A stretch of 64,000 nucleotides of DNA from Pseudoroseicyclus aestuarii (GCF_003217255.1 NZ_QJTE01000003.1:372001-436000); one strand, 5' to 3'. Shown: positions 51,088-61,022, counted from the first letter of the stretch. The notes: generated by a model not told the origin, from the sequence alone. Program-made: numbers and translations.

Positions 51088-51588
51088 ATGCCGGGACCGC
51101 GTCTGGACGAGATCGATCGCAAGATCCTTGCCGAGCTTCAGGGCGACGGCAGGATGACCAACGTGGAGTTGGCGCGCCGTGTCGGCATCTCGGCGCCGCC
51201 CTGCCTGCGCCGGGTGCGCACCCTCGAAGAGCAGGGCTATATCCGCGGCTACCACGCCGAGGTCGACCCGCGCGAGATGGGCTTCGATGTCGCCGTCTTC
51301 GCCCAGGTGCGCCTCGTCAGCCAGTCCGAGGCCGAGCTTTCGGGCTTCGAGGGGCGCTGCCGCGACTGGCCGCTCGTGCGGGAGTGCCACATGCTCAACG
51401 GCGAGGTGGACTTCATCCTCAAATGCGTGGCGCCCGACCTGCGCAGCTTCCAGCGCTTTCTGACCGAAGAGCTGACGGCGGCGCCCAATGTCGCCAGCGT
51501 CAAGACGAGCTTGGTGATCCGCAACGCCAAGGCCGAGCCGGGCGTGCCCTTCGAGGTGCTTGAGGCGCGGCTGGCCAGCCAGGCCTAA
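51088..51588 (+). CDS. Lrp/AsnC family transcriptional regulator
   Basis: 166 residues. N-terminal helix-turn-helix (LDEIDRKILAELQGDGRMTN, ELARRVGISAPPCLRRVRTLE) and C-terminal RAM ligand domain (AVFAQVRLVSQSEAELSGFE, VRECHMLNGEVDFILKCVAPD). Such regulators assemble as octamers and sense amino acids. Divergent from trxB, a pairing I recall from related alphaproteobacteria. The ATG at 51088 gives the normal family start. Four bases overlap the convergent Hint gene. Confidence 0.9.
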   Translation: MPGPRLDEIDRKILAELQGDGRMTNVELARRVGISAPPCLRRVRTLEEQGYIRGYHAEVDPREMGFDVAVFAQVRLVSQSEAELSGFEGRCRDWPLVRECHMLNGEVDFILKCVAPDLRSFQRFLTEELTAAPNVASVKTSLVIRNAKAEPGVPFEVLEARLASQA

Positions 51589-52352
51589 GCTGTGCCGTAG
51601 GCGCCATCCGATGCGGGCCGCAGGCGCGGCAGGCCCGAGGGGCCGAAATCGGCTAGGCCGCCGAGGTGCGGAAAGCAGGACAGGTAAAGGGCCAGCGTCT
51701 CTCCAGTCAGGGGGAAGCGGGCGAGGGTGCCGGGATGGTGGCTCTCGATCTCGACGCCATTGGCGGCGACGACCTGCGGCCGGGCGAAGGCAAGGTTGTA
51801 GACCTGCACCGCCGATTGCGGCGTGACCTCGATCACCCCCTCGCCGTCGATCATCTCGCTGACCGGCAGCGTTCCGGTGGCGCCTTGGGCGCCGCGCTGG
51901 ACCAGCCGGGCGCAGGGGCCCAGCAGCAGGTCCGGCATCGGCCGGGCAATGCCCAGCGCATCGGCAGAGACGCGGATCAGCCGCCCCATGCCGGGGGCCT
52001 GGCCGGCGACGCCCGGAACGATCGGCGTGCTGCCGCGCCAGAGCAGGCGCTCGAACCGGCCCTCGACGGTCTTGATGCCATCGCCGGGCAGCAGGTCCTC
52101 GACCGCGACGGTGCCGCGGTCGGTGGGCAGCAGCGTGCCCCGGGCAAGGGCGGCGACGGCATCCTCGAAGACCGGGATCGCCGGCACGGCGCGCGTCACC
52201 TCCTCGACCTCGTTCGGCCTGCCAGGCGGCGCATAGAGGATGTCGACGCGGCGCATCAGCGTGGCCGCGGGGCGCGCGCGTGCGGGCACAGCACGAAGCG
52301 GCATCGGCCGCGTCGCGCCCGCGCCGCGGGGGCCCTGGTCTGGATCTGACAT
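51585..52352 (-). CDS. Hint-domain protein with a substituted nucleophile
   Basis: 255 residues. Residues about 66-215 match Hint_2 (hedgehog/intein) domains of Rhodobacterales: GTLLPTDRGTVAVEDLLPGD, then SADALGIARPMPDLLLGP and VEIESHHPG. Normal copies begin CFTPGT, with Cys as the self-cleaving nucleophile. Here the segment is ALARGT, with Ala68 at that place, so protein splicing or autocleavage should not occur. The first 60 residues are Arg/Pro/Ala-rich. No signal peptide. Function unknown; possibly a decayed or repurposed autoprocessing domain. Confidence 0.78.
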   Translation of the reverse strand: MSDPDQGPRGAGATRPMPLRAVPARARPAATLMRRVDILYAPPGRPNEVEEVTRAVPAIPVFEDAVAALARGTLLPTDRGTVAVEDLLPGDGIKTVEGRFERLLWRGSTPIVPGVAGQAPGMGRLIRVSADALGIARPMPDLLLGPCARLVQRGAQGATGTLPVSEMIDGEGVIEVTPQSAVQVYNLAFARPQVVAANGVEIESHHPGTLARFPLTGETLALYLSCFPHLGGLADFGPSGLPRLRPASDGAYGTA

Positions 52353-52469
52353 CTGCCTTCCCTTCCTGCCGCTGGCGGCGCCGCGGCTGCGGGCGACCCT
52401 GCCCTCTGGGCGGGGCAGGAATGCGGCAGGGAGAAGGGGGAAAGACGGCGGTCCGCGCCGTACCCGCGC

Positions 52470-53225
52470 CTAGAGGCGGATGGCGGCGATCAGGCGGCCG
52501 TAATCGGCCTCGCGCGCATGGGTGCTGCGGCGGTAGCTGAAGAAACGGGCGGGGTCGGCATAGGTGCAATGCCCGGTCCAGTCCGCGGCGCCGATCCCGG
52601 CGCGCCGCAGCCGCCAGAGCCCGTAGCCGGGCAGGTCGAAATGCAGCCTGTCGCCCTTGCCGGGGGCGAAAAACCGCGCGGCCTCGGGGGCATCGGCGGT
52701 CACGGCGGCCTGCATTTCGGGGCCGACCTCGTAGGCGGCGCGGCTGATAGTCGGGCCGATCACCGCGGCGATGCGGTCGCGGCGCGCGCCCTGCGCCTCC
52801 ATCGCGGCGATCGTCGCCTCGAGCACGCCTGCAAGCGCGCCTTTCCAGCCGGCATGGGCGGCGCCGATCACCCCGGCCTCGGCATCGGCCATCAGCACCG
52901 GCTGGCAATCCGCCGAAAGCACCGAGATCGCGAGGCCCGGCACGCGGGTGACCAGCCCATCGGCGCGCGGCGGCTGCGCGGGCACCGCCTCGATCGTGAC
53001 GACATCGGCGGAATGGACCTGCGCGAGGCCGGCCAGATGCTCGGGCGGCAGGCCAAGGGCCTCGGCCGCGCGGCCGCGGTTGATCCGCACTGCCTCGTGC
53101 TGGTCAGAGCTGCCGGGCCCGCAGTTCAGCCCGGCGAAGACGCCCGAGGACGCCCCGCCCGAGCGGCCGAAGAAGCCGTGGCGCAGGCCGCCGAGGTGGC
53201 CCGAGGTGATGATGTCGAGGGTCAA
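52470..53225 (-). CDS. pgeF: PgeF, peptidoglycan editing factor (laccase-domain, YfiH family)
   Basis: 251 residues. Metal-site motifs are present: GLAQVHSADVV, LSADCQPVLMAD and GAAHAGWKGALAGVLE. PgeF removes L-Ser wrongly placed in muropeptides. Older annotations call it multicopper polyphenol oxidase. It overlaps the MidA-like gene by ATGA-type coupling (53222-53225), making it part of an lgt-midA-pgeF unit. Confidence 0.92.
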   Translation of the reverse strand: MTLDIITSGHLGGLRHGFFGRSGGASSGVFAGLNCGPGSSDQHEAVRINRGRAAEALGLPPEHLAGLAQVHSADVVTIEAVPAQPPRADGLVTRVPGLAISVLSADCQPVLMADAEAGVIGAAHAGWKGALAGVLEATIAAMEAQGARRDRIAAVIGPTISRAAYEVGPEMQAAVTADAPEAARFFAPGKGDRLHFDLPGYGLWRLRRAGIGAADWTGHCTYADPARFFSYRRSTHAREADYGRLIAAIRL

Positions 53226-54292
53226 GCCTGCCCTCCTTCGCCCAGGCCGGGTGGCGGTGTCGCGCCCTGCTGGTAAAGACCCAGCACCTTGAAAAGGTCG
53301 CCCATTTCGCCCGGGTGGGTCAAGCGGCGATGCGCGGCGACATGGGCGGTGTGCGCCGCGCCCGTCAGCCCCTGCGCCAGCGCCTGCGCGCGCGGCGTGA
53401 TGCCCAGCCGTTCAAGGAAGACGCCCTGGCCGCACATCTCGCTGGCGCGGGCCGGGTCGGCGGCGCGGGCCAGCGCCTCGAAGTCGACATGGGCGGTCAG
53501 GTCGGCCTCGCCCGGCGCGGCGAGCGGATCAGCGGTCTCGTGCCGGGCCAGGGCCTGCAGCGTATCGCCGCGGCTGCGCCAGCCGCCGTAATCGAAGATC
53601 AGCGCGGCGCCGCCATGCGCCGCGATCCGCCGCCCGATCTCGGAGGCGATGCCGGGCAGGGCGGGGGCAAGCTCGACCAGATCGCCGTCCTCGGTGTCCT
53701 CCAGCCGGTGGTGCAGCAGCGGCTGCGGCGCGGGCGGGGCGAGCGCGAAGGAGAGCTGACCTTCGGCCTGCGTCACCATGCGCTCGCGCCAGCCAGAACC
53801 GGCCCGCTGGAACTGGCGGATCGGCAGGGCGTCGAAGAATTCGTTCGCGACCAGGTAGAGCGGGACCTCGGGCAGGGTCTCTATCCGGTCGTGCCACTGT
53901 GCCTGCGGCAGGCGGCTGGCCTGCTCGGCGCGCAGGGCGGGCGAGGCCTCGACGAGGTGCAGCTGCAGGGCGGCGTGAAAACCGGGCACGCGCGCCGTGG
54001 CGCGCAGGGCATCGGCCATCAGCGTGCCGCGTCCGGGGCCGAGTTCCGCGAGAACGATGCTCTCGGGGCGTCCGTCCTGCAGCCAGGCCTGCGCCAGCGA
54101 CAGGCCGATCAGCTCTCCGAACATCTGGCTGATCTCGGGGGCGGTGGTGAAATCGCCCGCCGCGCCCAGCGGATCGCGGGTGCTGTAGTAGCCGTGCTGC
54201 GGGTGCAGCAGGCACTGGCCCATGTAATCGGCCAGGGTGATCGGCCCCTCGCGGCTGATCCGCGCCGCCAGCAGATCGCCGAGCGCCGTCAT
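53222..54292 (-). CDS. MidA/NDUFAF7-like SAM-dependent methyltransferase
   Basis: 356 residues. [20 protein letters not shown], then [20 protein letters not shown] and the SAM motif [17 protein letters not shown] identify the DUF185 family. The mitochondrial member NDUFAF7 dimethylates an arginine of complex I subunit NDUFS2. The bacterial target is probably similar but unproven. Start ATG at 54292 overlaps the lgt stop. The longer open frame upstream reads through lgt in another frame. Confidence 0.88.
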   Translation of the reverse strand: MTALGDLLAARISREGPITLADYMGQCLLHPQHGYYSTRDPLGAAGDFTTAPEISQMFGELIGLSLAQAWLQDGRPESIVLAELGPGRGTLMADALRATARVPGFHAALQLHLVEASPALRAEQASRLPQAQWHDRIETLPEVPLYLVANEFFDALPIRQFQRAGSGWRERMVTQAEGQLSFALAPPAPQPLLHHRLEDTEDGDLVELAPALPGIASEIGRRIAAHGGAALIFDYGGWRSRGDTLQALARHETADPLAAPGEADLTAHVDFEALARAADPARASEMCGQGVFLERLGITPRAQALAQGLTGAAHTAHVAAHRRLTHPGEMGDLFKVLGLYQQGATPPPGLGEGGQA

Positions 54293-55185
54293 GCCGGGGC
54301 GGGGCGGGTGCGCCGCGACCAGAGGATCAGCGCCAGGCCGATCACGATCATCGGCAGCGACAGGATCTGCCCCTGTGTCAGGCCCCAGCCGCCGAATTGC
54401 ACGGCGAGGCCGGTGGGATTGCCGGGCGAAACGAACTGCGCATCGGGCTGGCGCACCAGCTCGACCAGGAAACGGGCGACGCCGTAGCCCAGAAGGAAGG
54501 TGCCGCCGATCCGCCAGGGCCGCTTCAGCGCGCCGAGGCCGAAGGCCATGGCGATCAGCAGCGTACCCAGCAGCAGCCCCTCGAGCCCGGCCTCGTAAAG
54601 CTGCGAGGGGTGGCGCCCGCAAAGCCCCTCGACCCCGGGGCAGTCCTGCGCCGCTTGGCCGGGGAAGGCCACGGCCCAGGGCAGGTCGGTTGGGCGGCCC
54701 CAGAGCTCTGCGTTGATGAAATTGGCGATCCGGCCCAGCAGCAGCGCCGGCGGCGTCGCCAAGGCGACGGCATCTGCCACGCCCGAAAGCGGCAGGCGGT
54801 TGGCCCGCGCGAAGAGGGCGATCGCCAGCACGACGCCGATCAGCCCACCGTGAAAGGCCATGCCGCCTTCCCAGAGGATCAGGATCTCGGCCGGGTTCTG
54901 AATATAGTAGCCGGGGCGGTAGAACAGCACGTAGCCCAGCCGACCGCCGGCGATCACGCCGACGACGATCCAGCTGAGCAGGCTTTCGAGTTGCGCGGCG
55001 GTCATCGGCGCCGTCTCGTTGCGCCAGAGCCTCGGGCGGCGCAGTGCGGCGGCGACGAGTTGCCAGCCGATCAGGATGCCCACGATATAGGCGAGGGCAT
55101 ACCAGCGCAGGGCGAACTCGGTGCCGAAGAGGGTCACCGAGAAGACCTCGGGCGAGATGTTCGGATAGGGGATCGGGCCAGCCAT
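54289..55185 (-). CDS. lgt: Lgt, prolipoprotein diacylglyceryl transferase
   Basis: 298 residues, seven helices in the inner membrane. Transfers diacylglycerol from phosphatidylglycerol to the lipobox Cys of prolipoproteins. Motifs: [16 protein letters not shown], the conserved His in [12 protein letters not shown], the Lgt signature [20 protein letters not shown], and [13 protein letters not shown]. Start at ATG 55185 ([15 protein letters not shown]). First gene of the lgt-midA-pgeF unit, divergent from ubiK. Confidence 0.94.
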   Translation of the reverse strand: MAGPIPYPNISPEVFSVTLFGTEFALRWYALAYIVGILIGWQLVAAALRRPRLWRNETAPMTAAQLESLLSWIVVGVIAGGRLGYVLFYRPGYYIQNPAEILILWEGGMAFHGGLIGVVLAIALFARANRLPLSGVADAVALATPPALLLGRIANFINAELWGRPTDLPWAVAFPGQAAQDCPGVEGLCGRHPSQLYEAGLEGLLLGTLLIAMAFGLGALKRPWRIGGTFLLGYGVARFLVELVRQPDAQFVSPGNPTGLAVQFGGWGLTQGQILSLPMIVIGLALILWSRRTRPAPA

Positions 55186-55300
55186 GGGCGCTGTCTGCGG
55201 CGCGGTTGGGCGGGTGTCAATCGACCGCGGGCCAGCGGGCCGCTTGTCTGGCGGCGGGGCGCCGCCCATATTGCGGCAAAGCCCAAACGCGGAGAGAGCC

Positions 55301-55549
55301 ATGCAGACCCGGAACAAGATGTTCGACGACCTGTCGCAGCTGATGACCAATGCCATGGGCGTGGCACAGGGCGCGCGGGACGAGGCGCAGACGGCGATGA
55401 ACGGCATGATCGACCGCTGGCTCGCCGATCGCGATCTTGTCACGCGCGAGGAATTCGACGCCGTGCGCACCATGGCGCAGAAGGCCCGCGAGGAGAACGA
55501 GGCGCTGAAGGCGCGGGTCGCGGCGCTGGAAGCCAAGCACGCTCAGTAA
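55301..55549 (+). CDS. ubiK: UbiK (YqiC/BMFP), ubiquinone biosynthesis accessory factor
   Basis: 82 residues, nearly all helical: a membrane-associated amphipathic part ([19 protein letters not shown]) and a C-terminal coiled coil ([21 protein letters not shown]). UbiK forms a trimer and helps organise the soluble ubiquinone-synthesis complex. ATG at 55301 with GGAGAG upstream. It is followed by a convergent HAD gene; the repeat element and a terminator lie between. Confidence 0.88.
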   Translation: MQTRNKMFDDLSQLMTNAMGVAQGARDEAQTAMNGMIDRWLADRDLVTREEFDAVRTMAQKAREENEALKARVAALEAKHAQ

Positions 55550-55587
55550 GGCCGCGGCGCGTCTGACGCGGCAGGAGCGGGGGTTTT

Positions 55588-55630
55588 CCACCCCCGCACC
55601 CCCGGAGGATATTTGAAAAGAGAAGAAGGG
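55588..55630 (-). repeat. AAATATCC..CCGGGGG intergenic element, copy 2
   Basis: On the minus strand a pyrimidine-rich TTCTTCTCTTTTC leads into AAATATCCTCCGGGGG (55599-55614), then TGCGGGGGTGG. It shares the core with copy 1 at 33398 and, like it, occupies a convergent gene junction (ubiK and HAD). Confidence 0.55.
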
Positions 55631-55632
55631 GC

Positions 55633-55656
55633 GGGCCGGTAGGTCGGCCCCTTTTT
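55633..55656 (+). terminator. Intrinsic terminator downstream of ubiK
   Basis: GGGCCG (55633-55638) and CGGCCC (55645-55650) with loop GTAGGT, one C, then TTTTT (55652-55656). It is 84 bases after the ubiK stop and just before the stop of the convergent HAD gene. Confidence 0.7.
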
Positions 55657-55661
55657 CGTGC

Positions 55662-56273
55662 CTAGGCCCAGCCGTGGCGCGCGAGGAGGGGGACGAGCCC
55701 CTCGCCCTGCCAAGGTTCGGCCAGCCAGCCGGCGCGGCGCGCGGCCTCGACGTTGCGGGGCGCGTCGTCGATCAGCAGATGCGCGCTGGCCGGAAGCTGC
55801 GTGCGCGCGGCGATGCGGTGGAAGAAAGCCTCGTCCGGTTTGCACACGCCCAGCGCGGCGGAGTGATGGGCGGCATCGACGTGATCCGCGAGGCCCATCT
55901 CCTGCAGCAGGTGGGCCATGCGCTCGTGCTCTTGGTTGGTCGCCAGGTGCACCTGCAGGCCGGCGGCGCGCAGGTGGACCAGCGCCTCGAGGAGCGGGCG
56001 GTTCAGCTGCGCATCGGCGGCGAACCAGTAGTCTATCAGGGTTTCGGCCGAGACCTGCGGCGCGCAATCGGCCAGGGCCGCGCGCAGCGCGGGGCGCAGC
56101 GGGCGGCGGCCGGTCACGATCTCGGGCCAGTAGGGATCGAAGAAGGCTTCGGCCAGGCGCTGCGGCGCCAGCCCGAGAACCGCCTCGAGCCCCTCGCGCC
56201 AGTGCCGGCCGTCGGGGCGGCCGAGAACGACCACCCCGTCGACATCGAGCATCAGGCAGCGGGCCTGCGTCAC
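55662..56273 (-). CDS. HAD-family hydrolase
   Basis: 203 residues. Motif I is CLMLDVDGVVVLG with the nucleophile and acid aspartates. Motif II is in VHLATNQEHERM, and the late motif is ASAHLLIDDAPRNVEAA. A helical cap lies between. Probably a small-molecule phosphatase; substrate unknown. Start is a GTG (56273) overlapping the M42 peptidase stop as GTGA, so the two are co-translated. Confidence 0.85.
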   Translation of the reverse strand: MTQARCLMLDVDGVVVLGRPDGRHWREGLEAVLGLAPQRLAEAFFDPYWPEIVTGRRPLRPALRAALADCAPQVSAETLIDYWFAADAQLNRPLLEALVHLRAAGLQVHLATNQEHERMAHLLQEMGLADHVDAAHHSAALGVCKPDEAFFHRIAARTQLPASAHLLIDDAPRNVEAARRAGWLAEPWQGEGLVPLLARHGWA

Positions 56274-57316
56274 CCCTCGAAGGTGGCGAGGTAGGCGGCG
56301 AGGATATCGCGCGCGGCGCCGAGGTCGGTGCGGTCCACCATCTCGGTCGTGGTGTGGATGTAGCGCGTGCCGACGACGATGCCGACTGCTCTCGCGCCCG
56401 AGGCCGCCTGCTGCGCCGCCGCGCCGTCCTGGCCGCCAGCCTGCAGCATGGTGCGCTGGAAGGGGATGCCCTTCTCCTTGGCCAGCGCCTCGACCTGGGC
56501 GACGAGGTCGCGGTCGGCGATGAAGCTGCTGTCGCGCAGGTGCAGGCCGAAGCCCTCGCCCTGCTTCGTGGTGCGGTCCTTTTCCGGCACGCCGGGGGTG
56601 TCGCAGGAGAGCGTGGTGTCGACGCCGATGCCGATGTCGGGCTGGATGCGGTGCGCCGCGGTGCGGGCGCCGCGCAGGCCGACCTCTTCCTGCACGGTGA
56701 AGGCCACGTGGATCTCGGCGCCGCGGCCGGCATCGCCAAGCGCGCGCATCGCCTCGATCCCCAGCCAGCAGGCGACGCGGTTGTCGAGCGCCTTGGACAT
56801 GATCTTGTCGCCCATCTCGATCAGCGGGCCGTCCATGACGACCATGTCGCCCACGCGCACCTTGTCGGCCGCCGCCTTGCCGAGGCCGGTGTCGACGTAG
56901 AACTCGCCCAGCTCGGGCACCTTCTTGCGCTCTTCGGGGGTGGAGATGTGGATCGGCTTGCCGCCGGGGTTCATCACGCCCGGGATATCGCCATCCTCGG
57001 TGCAGACCAGAACGCGGCGCGAGAAGAGGTTGCGCGGGTCGAAGCCGCCGACCGGCAGCAGGTAGATGTAGCCCTTCTCGTCAATATGGCTGACGAGGAA
57101 GCCGATCTCGTCCATGTGGCACAGCAGCATGACCTTCGGCGCGTCCGGCGAGGCGGCGTTGCGCTTGCACAGCAGGCTGCCCATCGGGTCGGTCGTGACC
57201 TCGTCGAAGAGCCCTTCGACCTCGGCGGCGATCAGGTCGCGCACCCGGTGCTCGGCGCCCGGAACGCCGGGGGTATGGGTCAGGCGGCGCAGCAGGTCGA
57301 TGTTGATATCACTCAT
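56270..57316 (-). CDS. M42 family metallo-aminopeptidase (FrvX/PepA-like)
   Basis: 348 residues. The two-metal site is visible: His in LLCHMDEIGFLV, Asp in SKALDNRVACWLG, Glu-Glu in TVQEEVGLRGA, Asp in GIGVDTTLS and His in YIHTTTEMVD. These enzymes form large tetrahedral dodecamers that trim peptides in the cytoplasm. Start ATG at 57316 after GGAGAG; the frame upstream (about 50 codons) is not conserved. Confidence 0.9.
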   Translation of the reverse strand: MSDINIDLLRRLTHTPGVPGAEHRVRDLIAAEVEGLFDEVTTDPMGSLLCKRNAASPDAPKVMLLCHMDEIGFLVSHIDEKGYIYLLPVGGFDPRNLFSRRVLVCTEDGDIPGVMNPGGKPIHISTPEERKKVPELGEFYVDTGLGKAAADKVRVGDMVVMDGPLIEMGDKIMSKALDNRVACWLGIEAMRALGDAGRGAEIHVAFTVQEEVGLRGARTAAHRIQPDIGIGVDTTLSCDTPGVPEKDRTTKQGEGFGLHLRDSSFIADRDLVAQVEALAKEKGIPFQRTMLQAGGQDGAAAQQAASGARAVGIVVGTRYIHTTTEMVDRTDLGAARDILAAYLATFEG

Positions 57317-57601
57317 CAGGTCTCTCCTTGGCTTGCGCGCAAGCTGGCGCAGGGGCGGGGCAAGGGCAAGGCCGGGCGCCGCGCGGTCATCGTGCAGAGG
57401 CTGCACAATCGGGGTGCATCTCGATCCATCCACAAGATTTTGCGGCTTAGCTCGAGTTGTCCCCAAATATTCACTTTACAGATCGGGGCCTGGACCGTTC
57501 CATATCTCGTAGGGGCGGCGCCAAGACCCACCGCCGCTAGAGCAGGCACCCAGCCGTTGGTGGCATTGCCCCGACGCGCAGCAGCAGATGAGGCCGCAGC
57601 C
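57317..57601. other. Divergent intergenic region, M42 peptidase and YbjN gene
   Basis: 285 bases with an AT-richer centre (57420-57490). It contains a small perfect dyad, GTGCAG-AGG-CTGCAC (57392-57406). I could not fix a promoter with confidence on either strand. Confidence 0.4.
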
Positions 57602-58105
57602 ATGGCAGTCCTTGAGCAGTACATCGACACCGGCGAGATCCACCCGATCGACCTGGTGGAGCACCTGGCCGAGCATCACGACTGGGAATTCGACCGCATC
57701 GGCAGCGACCAGATCGCCATGGCCGTCGAGGGCCAGTGGCGCGGCTATTCGCTGACCCTCGCCTGGTCGGCGGGCGACGAGACGCTGCGCCTGATCGCCA
57801 CCTTCGAGATGGAGCCGCCGGAGGACCGCTTGCCGGCGCTTTACGAGCTTCTCAACCGGATCAACGACATGTGCTGGGCCGGCAGCTTCAGCTACTGGGC
57901 CGAGCAGAAGATGATGGTCTGGCGCTACGGCCTTGTCCTTGCCGGAGAGCAGATCGCCGGCCCCGAGCAGATCGGCACGATGATCGAAAGCGCCGTGGCC
58001 GCCTGCGAACGCTTCTACCCCGCTTTCCAGCTGGTGAACTGGGCCGGCCGCAGCCCCGCAGAGGCCGTGCAGGTCGCCATCGCCGAGGCCTACGGCCGGG
58101 CCTGA
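57602..58105 (+). CDS. YbjN-domain protein
   Basis: 167 residues. Similar to the bacterial sensory-transduction YbjN family: [21 protein letters not shown], then [21 protein letters not shown] and [20 protein letters not shown]. Soluble, no signal. In E. coli YbjN affects motility, stress tolerance and surface properties, but the alphaproteobacterial group resembles a type III secretion chaperone fold and has no proven role. The ATG at 57602 starts [17 protein letters not shown]. It is convergent with the GT2-like gene (seven bases apart). Confidence 0.8.
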   Translation: MAVLEQYIDTGEIHPIDLVEHLAEHHDWEFDRIGSDQIAMAVEGQWRGYSLTLAWSAGDETLRLIATFEMEPPEDRLPALYELLNRINDMCWAGSFSYWAEQKMMVWRYGLVLAGEQIAGPEQIGTMIESAVAACERFYPAFQLVNWAGRSPAEAVQVAIAEAYGRA

Positions 58106-58112
58106 GGCCGCC

Positions 58113-58964
58113 TCAGACCCACTGCCCCGGCTCCATCAGCCCCAGCGTCATCAGCTGGCGGCTGTCCCAGTCGAAGCGCCGCGATCCCGGCCAGCGAAAG
58201 TTGCGGATCGCTCCGCGCGAGGCGGGGTTGCGCCGCAGCGCCTTCGCCGTGCGGAAGGAGCACAGCGCCGCCGTCGGGCTGCGATGCCATGGGCAGGAGA
58301 GGGTGTTCATCTCTGCCCGGTTCAGCCGCAGGTCCGGGCCGATCCGCAGCCCCCGCGCCACCTTGATCAGCCCGGGGCGGTGCAGGTCGCGGCTGGCGGG
58401 GGGCACATGGTCCTCGAGGCGCCAGCGCAGGCCGCCGAAGAGCGCGGCCTGCCGGTCGAGGGGCGCGCCCTCCGGCCCCTGCCGTGCCAGCGCGTAGTAG
58501 CTGCCCGCATCGAGCCAGGCGTTCTGCAGGCTGAGCCCCTCGGGGTCATTCTCGAGGTCGCCGGCATAGAGGTCGATCGCCGGGGCGGGGATGACAGCGC
58601 GCCGCTCTTCCTCGGCGAAGGCGCAGAGATCGGCGACATGCCGGGTCTCGCGGAAGGGGAACATCAGGAACTCCGCGTTGTAGCCGATGTGCAGCCATGT
58701 GCCGGGGCGGGCGGCGGCGATTACCGGGTTGGCGATGGCGCGCAGCGCGTCGGGGGCCAGCGTGTCGGCGGTGACGCGGATCACCCCCTCCGGCGCCTCG
58801 ATCTGCGGCGGGGCGAAAAGGATCGGGGTGAAGCCGCAAGCGGCATGGTGCTGCAGGCTCTCCTCGATCAGCGCGGCATCCTCGGCCAGGATCAGCGCGA
58901 TGGGTCCGCGCGCCAGATGGTCGCGCCCCCGGCGCAGGAACTGCTTCAGGCTGTCGTAGCGCAA
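58113..58964 (-). CDS. Glycosyltransferase-family-2-like hypothetical protein
   Basis: 283 residues. The N-terminal part has an alternating strand-helix pattern reminiscent of GT-A folds ([31 protein letters not shown]), followed by a [11 protein letters not shown] segment. The C-terminal part is Arg/Trp-rich ([20 protein letters not shown]). The DxD metal motif is not obvious, so activity is uncertain. I chose the TTG at 58964 because GGAGGGG lies five bases upstream and no ATG in frame is closer. Divergent from miaB. Confidence 0.6.
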   Translation of the reverse strand: MRYDSLKQFLRRGRDHLARGPIALILAEDAALIEESLQHHAACGFTPILFAPPQIEAPEGVIRVTADTLAPDALRAIANPVIAAARPGTWLHIGYNAEFLMFPFRETRHVADLCAFAEEERRAVIPAPAIDLYAGDLENDPEGLSLQNAWLDAGSYYALARQGPEGAPLDRQAALFGGLRWRLEDHVPPASRDLHRPGLIKVARGLRIGPDLRLNRAEMNTLSCPWHRSPTAALCSFRTAKALRRNPASRGAIRNFRWPGSRRFDWDSRQLMTLGLMEPGQWV

Positions 58965-59057
58965 TCGCCCCTCCGCCGCGCCCGCATTGCAAGGGCGCCC
59001 TCTCCTCTGGTATCGGCAGACGCCGATCCCCTGCATTCCCGTTCCAGGAGCCCGCCG

Positions 59058-60362
59058 ATGGCCCCGAAGAAGCTCTACATCAAGACCTATGGCTGTCAGA
59101 TGAACGTCTACGACAGCGAGCGCATGGCCGAGGCGCTGCCCGGCTACGAGCGGACGGAGGATGCGGCAGAGGCGGACATGGTGCTGCTGAACACCTGCCA
59201 TATCCGCGAGAAGGCCGCCGAGAAGGTCTATTCCGACCTCGGGCGTCTGCGCCCCCTGAAGGATGCGAAGCCGGACCTGAAGATCGGCGTGGCCGGTTGC
59301 GTGGCGCAGGCCGAGGGCGAGGAGATCCTGACGCGGATGCCGCTGGTCGACCTCGTCGTCGGCCCGCAAAGCTACCACCGCCTGCCGGCGATGGAGCGGG
59401 CGGTGCAGACCGGTGCCCGCGCCGTCGACACCGAGTTTCCCGAAGAGGACAAGTTCGAGAAGCTGGCCGCCCGCCCCAAGGCAAAGCGCGGGCCGACCGC
59501 CTTCCTGACCGTGCAGGAGGGTTGCGACAAGTTCTGCGCCTTCTGCGTCGTGCCCTATACCCGCGGCGCCGAGGTCAGCCGCCCCGCCGAGCGGATCGAG
59601 GCCGAGGCCCGCGGCCTTGTCGAAGCCGGGGTGCGCGAGGTCACGCTGCTGGGCCAGAACGTCAACGCCTGGCACGGCGAGGCCGGCGGGCTGGCGGCGC
59701 TGGTGCGGCGGCTGGCCGCGATCGACGGGCTGGAGCGGATCCGCTATACCACCAGCCATCCCAACGACATGGACGAGGCGCTGATCGCCGCCCATGGCGA
59801 CGAGGCCAAGCTGATGCCCTACCTGCACCTGCCGGTGCAGTCCGGTTCTGACCGAGTGCTGAAAGCGATGAACCGCAAGCATACCGCCGAAGACTACCTG
59901 CGACTGGTGGAGCGTATCCGCACCGCCCGGCCCGACATCCTGCTGACCTCGGACTTCATCGTCGGCTTCCCCGGCGAGACCGATGCCGAGTTCGAGGAGA
60001 CGCTCTCGCTGGTGCGCGAGGTCGGTTACGGCAGCGCGTTTTCCTTCAAGTATTCGCCGCGCCCCGGCACCCCCGCGGCCGAGCGCAAGGGTCAGGTCGC
60101 GCCCGAGGTCATGGACGAGCGGCTGTCGCGGCTGCAGGCCCTGCTGACCGAAGGCCAGCGCGCGGCGCAGGAGGCGATGGTCGGCAAGGTCACGCATGTC
60201 CTCTTCGAGAAACCGGGCCGGATGCCGGGGCAGATGATCGGCAAGTCCGATCACCTCTTCGCCGTCCATGCCGAGGCCCCGCAGGAGCTGGCGGGGCAGA
60301 TCCGGCCCGTGCGGATCACCGCCTCTGCGCCCAATTCCCTCGCCGGCGCGCTCGTCGCCTGA
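59058..60362 (+). CDS. miaB: MiaB, tRNA methylthiotransferase
   Basis: 434 residues. Radical-SAM enzyme converting i6A37 to ms2i6A37 in tRNA. The N-terminal UPF0004 domain has the three auxiliary-cluster Cys (YGCQMN, NTCHIRE, AGCVAQ). The radical-SAM cluster is [10 protein letters not shown]-terminal TRAM domain is [20 protein letters not shown]. Start ATG at 59058. In many bacteria miaB precedes phoH (ybeZ) and ybeY, as here with extra genes between. Confidence 0.96.
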   Translation: MAPKKLYIKTYGCQMNVYDSERMAEALPGYERTEDAAEADMVLLNTCHIREKAAEKVYSDLGRLRPLKDAKPDLKIGVAGCVAQAEGEEILTRMPLVDLVVGPQSYHRLPAMERAVQTGARAVDTEFPEEDKFEKLAARPKAKRGPTAFLTVQEGCDKFCAFCVVPYTRGAEVSRPAERIEAEARGLVEAGVREVTLLGQNVNAWHGEAGGLAALVRRLAAIDGLERIRYTTSHPNDMDEALIAAHGDEAKLMPYLHLPVQSGSDRVLKAMNRKHTAEDYLRLVERIRTARPDILLTSDFIVGFPGETDAEFEETLSLVREVGYGSAFSFKYSPRPGTPAAERKGQVAPEVMDERLSRLQALLTEGQRAAQEAMVGKVTHVLFEKPGRMPGQMIGKSDHLFAVHAEAPQELAGQIRPVRITASAPNSLAGALVA

Positions 60363-60464
60363 CCGCGCCGCCGTTCACCTTGTGCTAAGGATTGGGGCCT
60401 AAGGCTTTGCCATGACGCTCGCGCGCCCAAGGGGCCGCGCGGCACTTGTGGCGGAGGCTTCGTC

Positions 60465-61010
60465 TTGGGCGCGCGATCTACGGCATATCTGTTCGTCTCG
60501 ATCCTTCTGGGTCTTCTGGCGCTGGTCTTCGCCTTCGGCAGTCCCGCGCGGGCCGAGGTCTATACCCCCGGCATCTGGATCGACCCGGACGGCTGCGAGC
60601 ATTGGGTGATGGACGACGGGGCCGAGGGCTACATGTCGCCGCGGCGAACGCGGGACGGGCGCCCGGTCTGCCGCCGCAGCGCGATCTGCGGCATCGTCCC
60701 CACCGATACCATGTTCGCCGCCGGCCGCGCTGACCTCGGTCCCGCCCAGCGGCAAAGCCTGCAGCGCTTCTTCGCCGAGGCGCAGGCCTACGGCGTGCTG
60801 GTGCACGGCCATACCGACAGCAGCGGCTCCGACGCGGCGAACATGGCGCTTTCGACCCGGCGGGCCGAGGCCGTGGCCGATGTCGCCCGCGCCGCCGGAA
60901 CCCGCGTCGTCGACGTGACCGGTTACGGCGAACGGCAGCCGCGCGCCTCGAACGCCACGGCTGAGGGGATGCGGCAGAACCGCCGTGTCGAGCTTTACTG
61001 CCTGCGCTGA
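60465..61010 (+). CDS. OmpA-family protein with an N-terminal WIDPxGC module
   Basis: 181 residues. Signal-like N-terminus (YLFVSILLGLLALVFAFGSPARA). Residues about 36-69 contain GIWIDPDGCEHWVMDDGAEG and end DGRPVC. Residues about 85-181 are an OmpA C-terminal peptidoglycan-binding domain (LVHGHTDSSGSDAANMALST, GYGERQPRASNAT, NRRVELYCL). The start is a TTG at 60465 with GGAGG at 60453-60457. The same small module recurs in the next gene. Confidence 0.8.
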   Translation: MGARSTAYLFVSILLGLLALVFAFGSPARAEVYTPGIWIDPDGCEHWVMDDGAEGYMSPRRTRDGRPVCRRSAICGIVPTDTMFAAGRADLGPAQRQSLQRFFAEAQAYGVLVHGHTDSSGSDAANMALSTRRAEAVADVARAAGTRVVDVTGYGERQPRASNATAEGMRQNRRVELYCLR

Positions 61011-61022
61011 AGGAGGGGCGAG

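Noticed and set aside
53222-54622. MidA-like protein with a 110-residue N-terminal extension
   Set aside because: The extension reads through lgt in another frame. The ATG at 54292, overlapping the lgt stop, gives the conserved start.
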